Assembly (NCBI RefSeq): GCF_002736145.1
Contig: NZ_CP024160.1
Coordinates: 1,798,001 to 1,862,000 of the forward strand
Direction: 5' to 3'
Length of the DNA stretch: 64,000 nt
Origin: Collinsella aerofaciens
GTDB taxonomy: Bacteria > Actinomycetota > Coriobacteriia > Coriobacteriales > Coriobacteriaceae
Shown: in pieces, positions 23,727 to 32,057 of the stretch
Layout of the letters: each line of letters begins with the position of its first letter
Numbering within the stretch: position 1 is the first letter of the stretch
The notes under the pieces: generated by a model
What the model was told of the DNA's origin: nothing
What the model saw: the letters and a program-made list of their open reading frames with translations, nothing else
Database searches by the model: none
Made by a program: the position numbers and the translations under genes

Positions 23727-24545
23727 TTAGAGCTCCAACGTAAGGGTGACGGGGCAGTGGTCGCTGCCAAAGATGTCGCCGCGGATACCGGTGTCGCGTA
23801 CGTTGTCGGCGATTGCGTCGCTTACCAGGAAGTAGTCGATGCGCCAGCCTGCGTTGTTCTTGCGGGCATTAAAGCGATAGCTCCACCAGCTGTAGACGCC
23901 CTCGACGTCGGGGTTTGCCGTGCGCCAGGTATCGGTAAAGCCGGCGTTGAGTAGCTCGGTGAACTTGCCGCGCTCCTCGTCCGAAAAGCCCGCGTTGCCG
24001 CGGTTGGACTTGGGGTTCTTAAGGTCGATCTCCTCGTGCGCCACGTTAAAGTCGCCGCAGGTCACGACGGGTTTGCCGGTCTCGCGCTCGAGCGCGTTCA
24101 AAAAGCCGCGGTAAGCATCGTCCCAGGCCATGCGCACGTCGATGCGGGCGAGTTCATTTTGGGCGTTGGGCGTATAGACGTCGACAAACCAAAACTTGCC
24201 GAACTCGAGCGCGCAGACGCGGCCCTCGGTTACGGCTTGGGCGACGAGTGCGGCCGCCTCACCCTCGCCGGCGTAGGGTAGCAGCGCGTCGGCGTGCAGC
24301 ACGCGCAGTGGTTCCTGGCGGCTAAAGACCGCGGTGCCCGAATAGCCTTTACGCTCGGCGTAGCTCCAGGTTTGGTGATAGCCGGGCAGGTCAATATCGA
24401 CCTGGCCTTCTTGCAGCTTGGTCTCTTGCAGCGCCAGGATATCGACGTCGAGTTCTTGTGCGATCTGGATAAAGCTCGGGTCCTTTTTGAGCACGGCGCG
24501 CAGGCCGTTGACGTTCCACGAGGCGAAAGTGTAAGTCTGAGGCAT
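23727..24545 (-). CDS. xth: Exodeoxyribonuclease III (AP endonuclease family)
   Basis: A 272-residue enzyme of the exonuclease-endonuclease-phosphatase superfamily that cleaves at abasic sites and acts as a 3' exonuclease in repair. Motifs are FASWNVNGLRAVLKK, LALQETKLQEGQVD (metal Glu), GDFNVAHEEIDL, DYFLVSD and GSDHCPVTLTL. Typical length is 250-280 residues. The start at 24545 follows AGGACACC on the minus strand. It is convergent with the ECF S gene and divergent from the sirtuin gene. Confidence 0.93.
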   Translation of the reverse strand: MPQTYTFASWNVNGLRAVLKKDPSFIQIAQELDVDILALQETKLQEGQVDIDLPGYHQTWSYAERKGYSGTAVFSRQEPLRVLHADALLPYAGEGEAAALVAQAVTEGRVCALEFGKFWFVDVYTPNAQNELARIDVRMAWDDAYRGFLNALERETGKPVVTCGDFNVAHEEIDLKNPKSNRGNAGFSDEERGKFTELLNAGFTDTWRTANPDVEGVYSWWSYRFNARKNNAGWRIDYFLVSDAIADNVRDTGIRGDIFGSDHCPVTLTLEL

Positions 24546-24680
24546 GGTGTCCTTTCGACGGGGTTGGCAGGCTTAAGATTAGCGCAACAGGGGCGGGGTG
24601 GGCTCCGCGCATGCTGACTTAAAGGCCGCATGTTGGGACGTCGCCCAACGCTGCCCGACTAACAAGGACGGAGGACTCAT

Positions 24681-25433
24681 ATGACGCAGGCAATATCGGA
24701 CCCCAGGCAGGCCTCCGCCGCGCTGGCGGAGCTGTTCAATACCCACGAGCGCGTGGTGTTCTTTGGCGGCGCTGGTGTTTCCACGGCAAGCGGCATTCCC
24801 GATTTTCGCAGCGTGGACGGCCTGTATCACCAGCAGTTTGCCTATCCGCCCGAGACCATGCTCTCGCACAGCTTTTACGAGACACATTCGGCGGAGTTCT
24901 TCGACTTTTACCGCACCAAGATGATCGCGCTTAACGCTAAGCCCAACCGCTGCCACACCAAGCTGGCCGAGCTGGAGCGCGCCGGCAAGCTTGATGCTGT
25001 GGTGACGCAAAACATCGACGGCTTGCATCAGATGGCGGGCTCGCAGCGCGTGTTTGAGTTGCACGGATCGGTCCATCGCAACATTTGCCAGTCGTGCGGA
25101 GCGGTCTATAGCGCCGAGTGGATTTGCTCGCGCGAGCACGAGGACGCCGCGGGCGTGCCCGTGTGCCCCGCGTGCGGTGGTCGCATCAAGCCCGATGTGG
25201 TGCTCTACGAGGAGCCGCTCAACGAGCATGTGTTGACCGGTGCCGTTGCCGCCATCGCCGCGGCCGATGCCCTCATTGTAGGCGGGACCTCGCTCGTGGT
25301 GTATCCGGCGGCAGGCCTTACGCGATACTTTACCGGCGATACGCTGGCCATATGCAACCTTGCTCCCACCGATCAGGATGCAAATGCCGACCTGCTGATT
25401 TCTTGCGACATCGCGGCCGCGTTTGCGTTCTAG
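24681..25433 (+). CDS. NAD-dependent protein deacylase, sirtuin family
   Basis: A 250-residue Sir2 protein. The NAD-binding GAGVSTASGIPDFRS, the TQNIDGLHQMAG catalytic His region and FELHGSVHRNICQSC are all intact. Zinc is bound by two CxxC pairs (CQSC and CPAC, about 20 residues apart). VGGTSLVVYPAAGL is the second NAD region. The start at 24681 follows GGACGGAGGA. It could act on acetyl-lysine or other acyl groups; the Ala-rich N-terminus gives no target. It precedes the folate gene by 95 bp. Confidence 0.93.
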   Translation: MTQAISDPRQASAALAELFNTHERVVFFGGAGVSTASGIPDFRSVDGLYHQQFAYPPETMLSHSFYETHSAEFFDFYRTKMIALNAKPNRCHTKLAELERAGKLDAVVTQNIDGLHQMAGSQRVFELHGSVHRNICQSCGAVYSAEWICSREHEDAAGVPVCPACGGRIKPDVVLYEEPLNEHVLTGAVAAIAAADALIVGGTSLVVYPAAGLTRYFTGDTLAICNLAPTDQDANADLLISCDIAAAFAF

Positions 25434-25528
25434 CCCGCGCGCGCGGATACAATAGAAAGACTGAGTGCAAAGCGACCCCGCCGCCAGCTCCCCAAGCTCG
25501 GCGGCGTGGGCATTTTAGGAGGATGTTC

Positions 25529-27271
25529 ATGGCGAACGACAGCAAGACATGGCGGTGCGGAAAGTACGAGCTCAGCTTTGACCGTCCGCGCATCATGGGC
25601 GTCCTCAACGTGACGCCCGATTCGTTTAGCGATGGCGGGGAGCACTTCGACCCGGACGCCGCGATCGAGTATGGCCTGACGATGCTCGACGCCGGCGCCG
25701 ACATCATCGACGTAGGCGGCGAGTCCACGCGCCCTGGTTTTACCCCGGTCAACCCCGACGAGGAGGCTCGCCGCGTGCTGCCCGTGGTGCGCGCACTGGC
25801 CAAGGAGGGCGCCATCGTCTCGATTGACACGCGCCACGTGGCGGTTGCTAAGGCGGCCGTGCGCTGCGGCGCCTCGATCGTCAACGACGTGACCGGCTTC
25901 ACCGACCCCAAGATGGTCGAGTTTGTTAAGACGAGCACCTGCGGCGTCATCGTAATGCACGCCGGCGAGGTCGCCGCACCCGCCCGAACGCACGCGACGG
26001 TGCAGCTTGATACCTCGGCTGCGGCGTTTGTTGCCGAGAAGGCACGCGAAGCGGCCGCCGAGGCCGCGCGCGAGGCCGAGAAGCCAGCCCGTCGCCGTCG
26101 CGGCAAGTTGCTGGGCGAGCCTAAGCCGGAGGCCAAGCTTCCGGGCGGCGTGGTGCAGCCCTCGTTGCCGTTTGGTGAACCTGAGCCCGCGACCGAGCCC
26201 GCAAGCGAGCAGGAGGCGCCCGCCGCCGAGCAGGCTACTGCCGCCGAGGCCGTCGCGCCCGCGCCCGAGGCCGCGCCCGCAGCCACCGAGGCCGCATCGG
26301 AGCCCAATGACCACCTGGCCGCCATGATGCGCCGCAGCGCCCGCCGCGAGGAAGCCTACGTGCCCACCTCGCAGCTCCGCCGCTTCACCCTGCCCGATTC
26401 GGCGCCCATCATGCGCCGCGTCATGGGCTTTCTGTCCGACCAGGCCCGCGCGCTCATCCACGCCGGCGTGTCGCGCGACCGCATCTGCATCGATCCCGGT
26501 CCGGGCTTTGGCAAGACGGCCAACGAGGACATCGTCATCCAGCGCGAGACTGCCAAGATGGCGTCACTGGGCTATCCGCTCATGTGCGCCGTATCACGCA
26601 AGCGCTTTGTGGGCGCCGTCTCGGGCGTGACCGAGGCCGCCGAGCGCGATGCCGCTACGTTTGGCGTGTGCCTGGGCGCCATCCAGGCCGGTGCCAACAT
26701 CGTGCGCGTGCACGACGCCGCGGGTTTTGCGCAGTTCCTGAACGGCTACTGGGCGGTTGCCAAGCCGCAGCCGCGCCGCGCGTTTGTGGCCGTGGGCTCC
26801 AACCTGGGGCATCGCTGTGACAACATCCGCGCCGCACGCGACATGATCGCCGAGATTCCACTCACCTGCGTGTCCAACTCCTCCAAGATCTACGAGAGCG
26901 AGCCGGCCTACGAGACACGACAGGACGCGTTTGCCAACGCCGTCATCGAGATCAAGACCGAGCTGGCGCCGCTGGTGCTGCTCGACGAGCTCATGAAGAT
27001 CGAGGCCGAGCTGGGCCGCGACCGTTCCAAAAAGGCCAAGGCCAACGGCCCGCGCACCATCGACTTGGACCTGCTGTGGATGGACGGCGAGACCCACGGC
27101 GGCAAAAAGCTGCGCCTGCCGCATCCGCTGATCGGCGAGCGCGACTTTGTGCTGGTGCCGCTCGAGGATCTGATGCACGACCCGGCGCGGTTCTTCCGCT
27201 ACAACGGCGTCGAGGTCAAGGAGCCCGAGGATCGCGTGGGCCATATCGTGGGCGAATTGGGGCGTATGTAG
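25529..27271 (+). CDS. folP: Dihydropteroate synthase fused to HPPK (FolP-FolK), with a large internal insertion
   Basis: A 580-residue bifunctional folate enzyme. The start ATG 25529 has TAGGAGGA before it. Residues 20-145 form the first half of DHPS (RIMGVLNVTPDSFSDGG, VGGESTRPG, SIDTR, SIVNDVTGF, VIVMHAG). Residues 150-290 are an Ala/Glu/Pro-rich insertion that replaces the usual MHMxGxP loop to helix segment. Residues 291-410 finish the barrel (DPGPGFGKT, AVSRKRFVGAVSG, IVRVHD). Residues 416-580 are HPPK (RRAFVAVGSNLG, GPRTIDLDLLWMDG, LPHPLIGERDFVLVPL). The stop is followed immediately by the biotin ligase-like gene. Confidence 0.92.
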   Translation: MANDSKTWRCGKYELSFDRPRIMGVLNVTPDSFSDGGEHFDPDAAIEYGLTMLDAGADIIDVGGESTRPGFTPVNPDEEARRVLPVVRALAKEGAIVSIDTRHVAVAKAAVRCGASIVNDVTGFTDPKMVEFVKTSTCGVIVMHAGEVAAPARTHATVQLDTSAAAFVAEKAREAAAEAAREAEKPARRRRGKLLGEPKPEAKLPGGVVQPSLPFGEPEPATEPASEQEAPAAEQATAAEAVAPAPEAAPAATEAASEPNDHLAAMMRRSARREEAYVPTSQLRRFTLPDSAPIMRRVMGFLSDQARALIHAGVSRDRICIDPGPGFGKTANEDIVIQRETAKMASLGYPLMCAVSRKRFVGAVSGVTEAAERDAATFGVCLGAIQAGANIVRVHDAAGFAQFLNGYWAVAKPQPRRAFVAVGSNLGHRCDNIRAARDMIAEIPLTCVSNSSKIYESEPAYETRQDAFANAVIEIKTELAPLVLLDELMKIEAELGRDRSKKAKANGPRTIDLDLLWMDGETHGGKKLRLPHPLIGERDFVLVPLEDLMHDPARFFRYNGVEVKEPEDRVGHIVGELGRM

Positions 27272-27973
27272 ATGATCGAGATGAATACTGTTGCCGCCGG
27301 CACCGAGCTCGACGCGGCGCGTGACGCGGGCCGCGAGGGCGTGTCCGCGGGCTGGTGCGCGTGGAGCGCGGGCGATGCTTTGCTGACGTTTTCGCTGGTT
27401 GTGCGCCCCGATGTGAATATGCACGCCTTCCACGGCCTGCCGTTTGTGGCCGCGATGGGCATGATGGACGCGCTCGTGGGCACGGCATCGACGCCGGGCC
27501 TGGGGCTTGCCGGTAAGGTGGGTATCCAGTGGCCGAGTGACATCGTGTGCGGTACGCCTGCGTTTGAGACGTCACTCGCGCGTGTTGCCGTGAACGGCGG
27601 TGCCGGTGCTGCGGGCATGTTCGGCGCCGTGACGGTGGATATTGAGCGTTCGGCGCTGAGCGAGCTCGGTGTAGATGTGGCCGACGAAGCGCTGGTCGAG
27701 GCGCTGGCCGCGGCGGTGCTCGCTCGCGTTGGCGCCTGGGCGGTTGCCGCCAACACACCGCAGGGTGCCGCCGGCCCGCTGGCTCCGGTGCTGGGCGAGT
27801 ATTTTGACATGGTGCCACTGCTGGGTCGTCAGGTCGCGGCGGTGTCGCCCAACGGTTTGCCGCTTGCGGTCGGTGTGTTTGCGGGCCTGGACATCTGGGG
27901 CCGCGCGACCATCAAGACCGATGCCGGCGAGCAGGAGTTTCCGCCCGAGGCCGTACGGATTCGCGGACTGTAA
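27272..27973 (+). CDS. Biotin protein ligase-like protein, catalytic loop apparently degenerate
   Basis: A 233-residue protein resembling the BPL_LplA_LipB core. GKVGIQWPSDIV corresponds to KWPNDI, LPFVAAMGMMDAL and GAAGMFGAVTVDIE follow the family, and a C-terminal SH3-like domain is hinted by LPLAVGVFAGLDIWGRATIKT. The expected GRGRxGR biotinyl-AMP loop is missing: the segment before WSAGDALLTFSLVVRP reads REGVSAGWCAWS. It may be an inactive or divergent member rather than a functional BirA. ATG 27272 directly follows the folPK stop, suggesting coupled translation. Confidence 0.7.
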   Translation: MIEMNTVAAGTELDAARDAGREGVSAGWCAWSAGDALLTFSLVVRPDVNMHAFHGLPFVAAMGMMDALVGTASTPGLGLAGKVGIQWPSDIVCGTPAFETSLARVAVNGGAGAAGMFGAVTVDIERSALSELGVDVADEALVEALAAAVLARVGAWAVAANTPQGAAGPLAPVLGEYFDMVPLLGRQVAAVSPNGLPLAVGVFAGLDIWGRATIKTDAGEQEFPPEAVRIRGL

Positions 27974-28008
27974 CGCGTAGCGCCCGCGCTCAAAGATAAC
28001 GATGACAA

Positions 28009-28044
28009 CGAAGCCCTCCTCGGCCTGCACCGGGGAGGGCTTCG
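28009..28044 (+). terminator. Terminator-like hairpin after the biotin ligase-like gene
   Basis: CGAAGCCCTCC (28009-28019) pairs perfectly with GGAGGGCTTCG (28034-28044), followed by CTTGTTTG. It lies 36 bp beyond the stop codon. Confidence 0.65.
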
Positions 28045-28072
28045 CTTGTTTGGGGAACGGGTTGCCAGCGCC

Positions 28073-28113
28073 CTATTCCTCAAAACTGAAAATCTTTCGA
28101 TTTTGAGGAATAG
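28073..28113. repeat. 41-bp palindrome, first upstream copy
   Basis: CTATTCCTCAAAA at the left end pairs with TTTTGAGGAATAG at the right end; the central part differs slightly from the other copies at 28159 and 29432. All three copies are exactly 41 bp. Confidence 0.9.
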
Positions 28114-28158
28114 AATTAAGCCAGCTCGGCCTTTAACGAGGTATATTCGTTGCAGAGT

Positions 28159-28199
28159 CTATTCCTCAAAACTGAATAATTTTCGTTTTTGAGGAATAG
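28159..28199. repeat. 41-bp palindrome, second upstream copy
   Basis: The same arms as at 28073, with a slightly different centre. It ends 26 bp before the ATPase start codon, so it lies in the leader or promoter of that gene. Spacing to the first copy is 45 bp. Confidence 0.9.
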
Positions 28200-28225
28200 C
28201 GATAGAAGACCGCAGGGAGGCACCA

Positions 28226-29422
28226 ATGAAACTCATCAATAGAACGTCATATATGGACACGTTGACGAGCCTTATTGGCGTACCGGATATCAAGGTCATA
28301 ACGGGCATTCGCCGTAGCGGTAAGTCAAAATTGCTCGAGGCCCTCCGCGATTACGTGGAGGCAAATCTGTCCAATTCGAATGTCATCCATATCAACTACA
28401 ACCTCGATGAGTTCGAGAGCCTGCTCGAATATCACGCGCTGCTCGCCTATGTAAAAGAGCATCGAGTGTCCGGCAAACAAAACTTTCTGCTTATCGATGA
28501 AGTTCAGATGTGCGACGGTTTTGAGCGTGCGATCAATAGCCTTCACGCATCCGAGCAGTACGACATATTCATTACCGGATCGAATGCCTTTTTGCTGTCG
28601 AGCGATCTGTCGACGCTCTTTACGGGGCGCACCTTCGAGATCGAGGTTTTCCCATTCTCGTTTGAGGAGTATCGTCTCTATGGCGACGAGGGCGAGGTCG
28701 ACCGCGACTTCGGTGAGTACGCGAGAACCGGCGGTATGTCTGGCTCGTACCCTTATCCACTGCAGGAGCAGCGCTATCAATATCTCTCCAACGTCTTCAA
28801 GACGCTCATTGTGAGAGATATCGTGCAACGGCATAACGTGAGAAACGAATCGGCGCTGCTACGCATTGCCGATTACATGATGGACAACGTCTCCAACATT
28901 ACGTCGGCGCGCAACATTACGGACGCATTAAATGCGGATGGGCTAAAGATTACGAACAAGACGGTCGGCACGTACATGGGGTACCTGTGCGATGCGTTTG
29001 CCTTCTATAAAGTTCGTCGATACGACATTCGCGGTAAGAAATACCTTAAGAGCGGCGAGAAGTATTACCTGGCGGACCATGCGTTTAAATATGCGCTTCT
29101 TGGTACACGTGATATGGATTGGGGACGCGTATACGAGAACATGGTGGCCATCGAGCTGCTGCGCCGCGGATACGAGGTATACGTCGGTGTGCTCTATAAA
29201 AAGGAAATAGACTTTGTAGCAATCAAGCGGAGCGAGAAACTCTACATTCAGGTGAGCGACGACATCAGCTCGGACAAGACATTTGAACGCGAGATTTCGC
29301 CACTGCTGAGCATTGGCGATGCGTATCCCAAGATGATTCTCGCTCGCACGCATCACGAGGCCACGGATCGCGACGGAGTGCAGATCGTGGACTTGGCGAG
29401 GTGGCTGTGCGGTGAGGCGTAG
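28226..29422 (+). CDS. ATP-binding protein, AAA_14/DUF4143 family
   Basis: A 398-residue AAA-type ATPase. Walker A is GIRRSGKSK (about residues 28-36), Walker B FLLIDEVQMCDGF (about 90), sensor IFITGSNAFLL, and the C-terminal DUF4143 region contains FYKVRRYDIRGKKYLKSGEKYYLADHAFKYALLG and ENMVAIELLRRGYEVYVGVLYKKEIDFVAI, a restriction-endonuclease-like fold with Glu-x-Asp. GCAGGGAGGCACC precedes the ATG. The gene is bracketed by palindromes: two before it and one 9 bp after it. Function is unknown; this family is common and often variably present between strains. Confidence 0.85.
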   Translation: MKLINRTSYMDTLTSLIGVPDIKVITGIRRSGKSKLLEALRDYVEANLSNSNVIHINYNLDEFESLLEYHALLAYVKEHRVSGKQNFLLIDEVQMCDGFERAINSLHASEQYDIFITGSNAFLLSSDLSTLFTGRTFEIEVFPFSFEEYRLYGDEGEVDRDFGEYARTGGMSGSYPYPLQEQRYQYLSNVFKTLIVRDIVQRHNVRNESALLRIADYMMDNVSNITSARNITDALNADGLKITNKTVGTYMGYLCDAFAFYKVRRYDIRGKKYLKSGEKYYLADHAFKYALLGTRDMDWGRVYENMVAIELLRRGYEVYVGVLYKKEIDFVAIKRSEKLYIQVSDDISSDKTFEREISPLLSIGDAYPKMILARTHHEATDRDGVQIVDLARWLCGEA

Positions 29423-29431
29423 CAAAAAATC

Positions 29432-29472
29432 CTATTCCTCAAAACTGAAAAATTTTCGGTTTTGAGGAATAG
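29432..29472. repeat. 41-bp palindrome, downstream copy
   Basis: A near-perfect palindrome (20 + 1 + 20 with one G-T mismatch) with arms CTATTCCTCAAAAC and GTTTTGAGGAATAG, starting 9 bp after the ATPase stop codon. It is about 50 bp beyond the coaX stop on the minus strand and could also act as a terminator. Confidence 0.9.
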
Positions 29473-29521
29473 GATTGGCGGCTGGTTGCTGCGAGCTGGC
29501 GCGCACGACTTGGCGCCCGTT

Positions 29522-30295
29522 CTACCCCTGCTCCTGCATGCGGCGGTAGATTTCGCAGATACCCTTGATGGTGAGCTGCCCGTCGACCACGTCGAAGGCA
29601 TCGGTCGAATCGGCGACAATGCCGGCGAGACCGCCCGTGGCGATAACGGTGGCGTCCTCGCGGCCCAGCTCGCGCTTCATGCGCGCGACCAGGCCCTCGG
29701 CCATGGCGGCGGCGCCCATCACGGCGCCGACCTTGATGCACTCTTCGGTGTCGCGACCGATGGCGTGCTTGGGCGCCTCGAGCGGCACGCTGGCGAGCTT
29801 AGCGGCACGGGTGGCAAGCGCGTCCATGGAGATGCGGATGCCCGGCGCGATCGCCCCACCAATGTAATAACCGTCCTCATCGATGACGTCGATATTTGTC
29901 GCGGTGCCAAAGTCCACCACGATTGCCGGCGCGCCGTAGAAAGTCTCGGCTGCGACGGCGTTGGCAACGCGGTCGGCACCTACGGCCTGGGGGCGCGCCG
30001 CGCGCAGCTTGGTCACGGCGGCCGTCTGCGGCCCGATGACGATGGCGTCCGCCGCGATGCGGTCGGCCACGGCGTGCCACTCGCGCGAGAGCTGCGGCAC
30101 CACGCCAGCAAAGGCAATCGCGTCGACCGCATCGAGTGAGAGGTCGTACATCTTAAAGAAGCCCATCAGGCGCACGTGGATCTCGTCGGCGGTATAGGAG
30201 CGGTCGGTGGGCATGCGCCACGACTGCACCAGCTCGTCTCCGTCAAACAGGCCCATGGCCGTCTGCGTGTTTCCCATATCGATAGCGAGCAGCAT
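29522..30295 (-). CDS. coaX: Type III pantothenate kinase
   Basis: A 257-residue CoaX of the ASKHA fold, which phosphorylates pantothenate in CoA synthesis. The start at 30295 is set by MLLAIDMGNTQTAMGLFDGDEL; the longer reading frame upstream runs through the tRNA and is not coding. Other motifs are PQAVGADRVANAVAA, IVVDFGTATNIDVIDEDG and GGAIAPGIRISMDAL. It diverges from the initiator tRNA gene. Confidence 0.95.
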   Translation of the reverse strand: MLLAIDMGNTQTAMGLFDGDELVQSWRMPTDRSYTADEIHVRLMGFFKMYDLSLDAVDAIAFAGVVPQLSREWHAVADRIAADAIVIGPQTAAVTKLRAARPQAVGADRVANAVAAETFYGAPAIVVDFGTATNIDVIDEDGYYIGGAIAPGIRISMDALATRAAKLASVPLEAPKHAIGRDTEECIKVGAVMGAAAMAEGLVARMKRELGREDATVIATGGLAGIVADSTDAFDVVDGQLTIKGICEIYRRMQEQG

Positions 30296-30431
30296 GTCTA
30301 CTCCCGGTGTCGGCATAAAAGGACGCGCACCATTGTATACGTGCCGTCGACGGCGCTCGGCTGCGATTCGTTTACGGTGATGGGGGCCGAGGGGTTTAAA
30401 TATGAAGGAATTATGCTCTACGAGATTTTCC

Positions 30432-30460
30432 TTGCCGTTTACCGAACTCCCGCGTAATAT
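30432..30460 (+). promoter_or_regulatory. Sigma70-type promoter of the initiator tRNA
   Basis: TTGCCG (30432-30437) and TAATAT (30455-30460) are separated by 17 bp. Transcription would begin about 25 bp before the tRNA, as expected for a short leader. Confidence 0.65.
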
Positions 30461-30491
30461 TCTTTCTTGCGCACATGAGGCGCCCAGACAT

Positions 30492-30568
30492 TGCGGGGTG
30501 GAGCAGTCTGGTAGCTCGCCGGGCTCATAACCCGGAGGTCGTAGGTTCAAATCCTGCCCCCGCGACCA
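30492..30568 (+). tRNA. tRNA-fMet (CAT), initiator
   Basis: A 77-nt cloverleaf with CAT anticodon in the loop CTCATAA and the three consecutive G-C pairs (GGG/CCC) of the anticodon stem that mark initiator tRNA. It closely resembles E. coli tRNA-fMet. CCA is encoded. Position 1 is T opposite G72, so the 1-72 pair is a U-G wobble rather than the usual C-A mismatch, still a non-Watson-Crick end as initiators require. Confidence 0.95.
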
Positions 30569-30578
30569 AGAACTTGCA

Positions 30579-30607
30579 GCTCGTCGGCCTAGCCGGCGAG
30601 CTTTTTT
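30579..30607 (+). terminator. Terminator of the tRNA gene
   Basis: GCTCGTCGGC (30579-30588) pairs with GCCGGCGAGC (30592-30601), followed by TTTTTT, 10 bp beyond the CCA end. Confidence 0.9.
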
Positions 30608-30656
30608 GTTATTCCGGGACTGTTCTCTCAGCCCAATTCCCAACCTCTCAAACAAA

Positions 30657-30696
30657 ATCTCGATCTGTAACATCTAGACCCGATTTGGGCAGCTAG
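30657..30696. repeat. Left half of a 57-bp palindrome interrupted by an insertion sequence
   Basis: The arm ATCTCGATCTGTAACA (30657-30672) is followed by 24 bases of core ending in GCAGCTAG, the 8-bp target duplicated by the element at 30697-32049. The right half resumes at 32058. The rejoined core is exactly 25 bp, as in the intact units. Confidence 0.9.
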
Positions 30697-32049
30697 GGCT
30701 TATAGGACAAAATGTGTGTCCACTTTGGGGGCATCGGCGCAGGTCGATGCCCCTTTTTCAGCCGTTTAAATTCCGTGCCCGCTTTTAACCGCCCGGACAG
30801 AATGTGTGTCCGGTTGCCTATCGTTCCCGCAGGTAGATAACCTTTTCCGGAACCGTTAAACACCCTTTCGGAAGAGGTGCCCATGAAGGCCGTTTATTGC
30901 CCCTGCTGCGGCGGTCGGACCAAGCGCAACGGCAGGACCTCGTCGGGGTCCCAGCGGTGGAGGTGCACGGCCTGCGGCGCGTCGACGACGCTGAGTTACG
31001 ACGACACGGCGGCGAGGCTCGAGGAGTTCCTCGGGTGGCTCCTCTCGAAGGACTCGCAGGCCGCGATGCCGGGCGGCGGGCGGTCCTTCAGGCGCAGGAC
31101 GGCCGAGTTCTGGGAGGTCTGGCCCATGCCCGTCCCCGACGGCGAGCTCCACCGCGTGCTCTACGTCGACGGGATCTGGGTCGCGCGCGACCTCGTCGTG
31201 CTTATATGCTGCAGCGGCGAGAGGGCGGTCTCCTGGTACATGGCGAGGTCGGAGAACTCGAGGGCGTGGTCGGCCCTCATGGCGCCGATCCCGGCGCCCG
31301 AGGTGGTCGTCACCGACGGCGGGAGCGGGTTCGCCAAGGCCGTGCGCGAGACCTGGCCGCGCACCAGGGTCCAGAGATGCACCTTCCACGCCTTCTCGCA
31401 GGTCAAGCGCTACACGACGACGCGGCCGAAGCTACAGGCGGGGCGCGAGCTCTGCCTCATCGCGCGCGACCTCATGGGCATCGAGACGCCGCACCAGGCC
31501 GAGGTCTGGGTCGAGCGCTACCTCGACTGGTGCGGGTTCTGGGCCGACTTCCTGGAGGACAGGACCGTGGTGGACGGCAGGAGGGCCTGCACCCACGAGA
31601 GGCTGAGGCGGGCGCGCTCGTGCTGTCGTCGCTGGTGTCGGCGGGGACGCTGTTCACCTGCCTCGACCCCGCCCTGGCCAAGGCCGGACCGCTGCCGTCG
31701 ACCAACAACATGATCGAGGGAGGGGTGAACTCGCAGCTGAGGGCCGTCCTGCGCAACCACCGGGGGCTGACGTCGGTCAAGCGCGTGAAGGCGGTGTTCC
31801 GGTGGTGCCACGCGCACTCGGGGGACGCGAGGACGGCGCGCGAGAAGCTCGCCGCGATGCCGACCGACGCGGACATCGACTTCCTGTTCAGCGTCTACTC
31901 CGCCTCGCCGTCGCGCGAGGACGGAGGGCCGGAGTGGGGCGACAGGGCCGTGTGGGAGGATCTCCACCACAGGGACCCGTACCCGTTCTGGCTGGATTAA
32001 TGGATGGAAACGGATGTTCTATCGGGACACACATTTTGTCCTATAAGCC
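30697..32049 (+). mobile_element. IS256-family (IS1249-like) insertion sequence, 1,353 bp
   Basis: Perfect 25-bp terminal inverted repeats lie at 30697-30721 and 32025-32049 and begin GGCTTATAGGACAAAATG. An 8-bp direct repeat GCAGCTAG flanks the element (30689-30696 and 32050-32057), the typical target size of IS256-type elements. A second, imperfect copy of the GACAxAATGTGTGTCC part is subterminal near 30795-30812. It carries one transposase gene with a frameshift. The GC-rich transposase codon use fits the genome. Confidence 0.93.
30883..32000 (+). pseudogene. IS1249-like transposase, frameshifted
   Basis: The protein begins MKAVYCPCCGGRTKRNGRTS, with a zinc ribbon (two CxxC pairs: CPCC and CTAC). 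DDE-type positions are YVDGIWV (Asp 1), VVVTDGGSGF (Asp 2) and NNMIEGGVNSQLRAVLRNHRG (Glu). The frame holding residues 1 to about 244 runs into a wrong C-terminus; near base 31614 the homologous sequence continues in the -1 frame (ALVLSSLVSAGTLF) to the stop at 31998-32000. A GCGCGC run marks the site. A 1-bp loss or 2-bp gain would explain it; programmed -1 shifting or a sequencing error are alternatives. Confidence 0.85.
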
Positions 32050-32057
32050 GCAGCTAG

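Noticed and set aside
25118-25528. N-terminal extension of the FolP-FolK frame into the sirtuin gene
   Set aside because: The extension is antitypical in composition, overlaps the sirtuin frame, and a good ribosome binding site and family start are at 25529.
30296-30673. Upstream extension of coaX through the initiator tRNA
   Set aside because: It would translate the tRNA in antisense; the family start MLLAIDMGN is at 30295.
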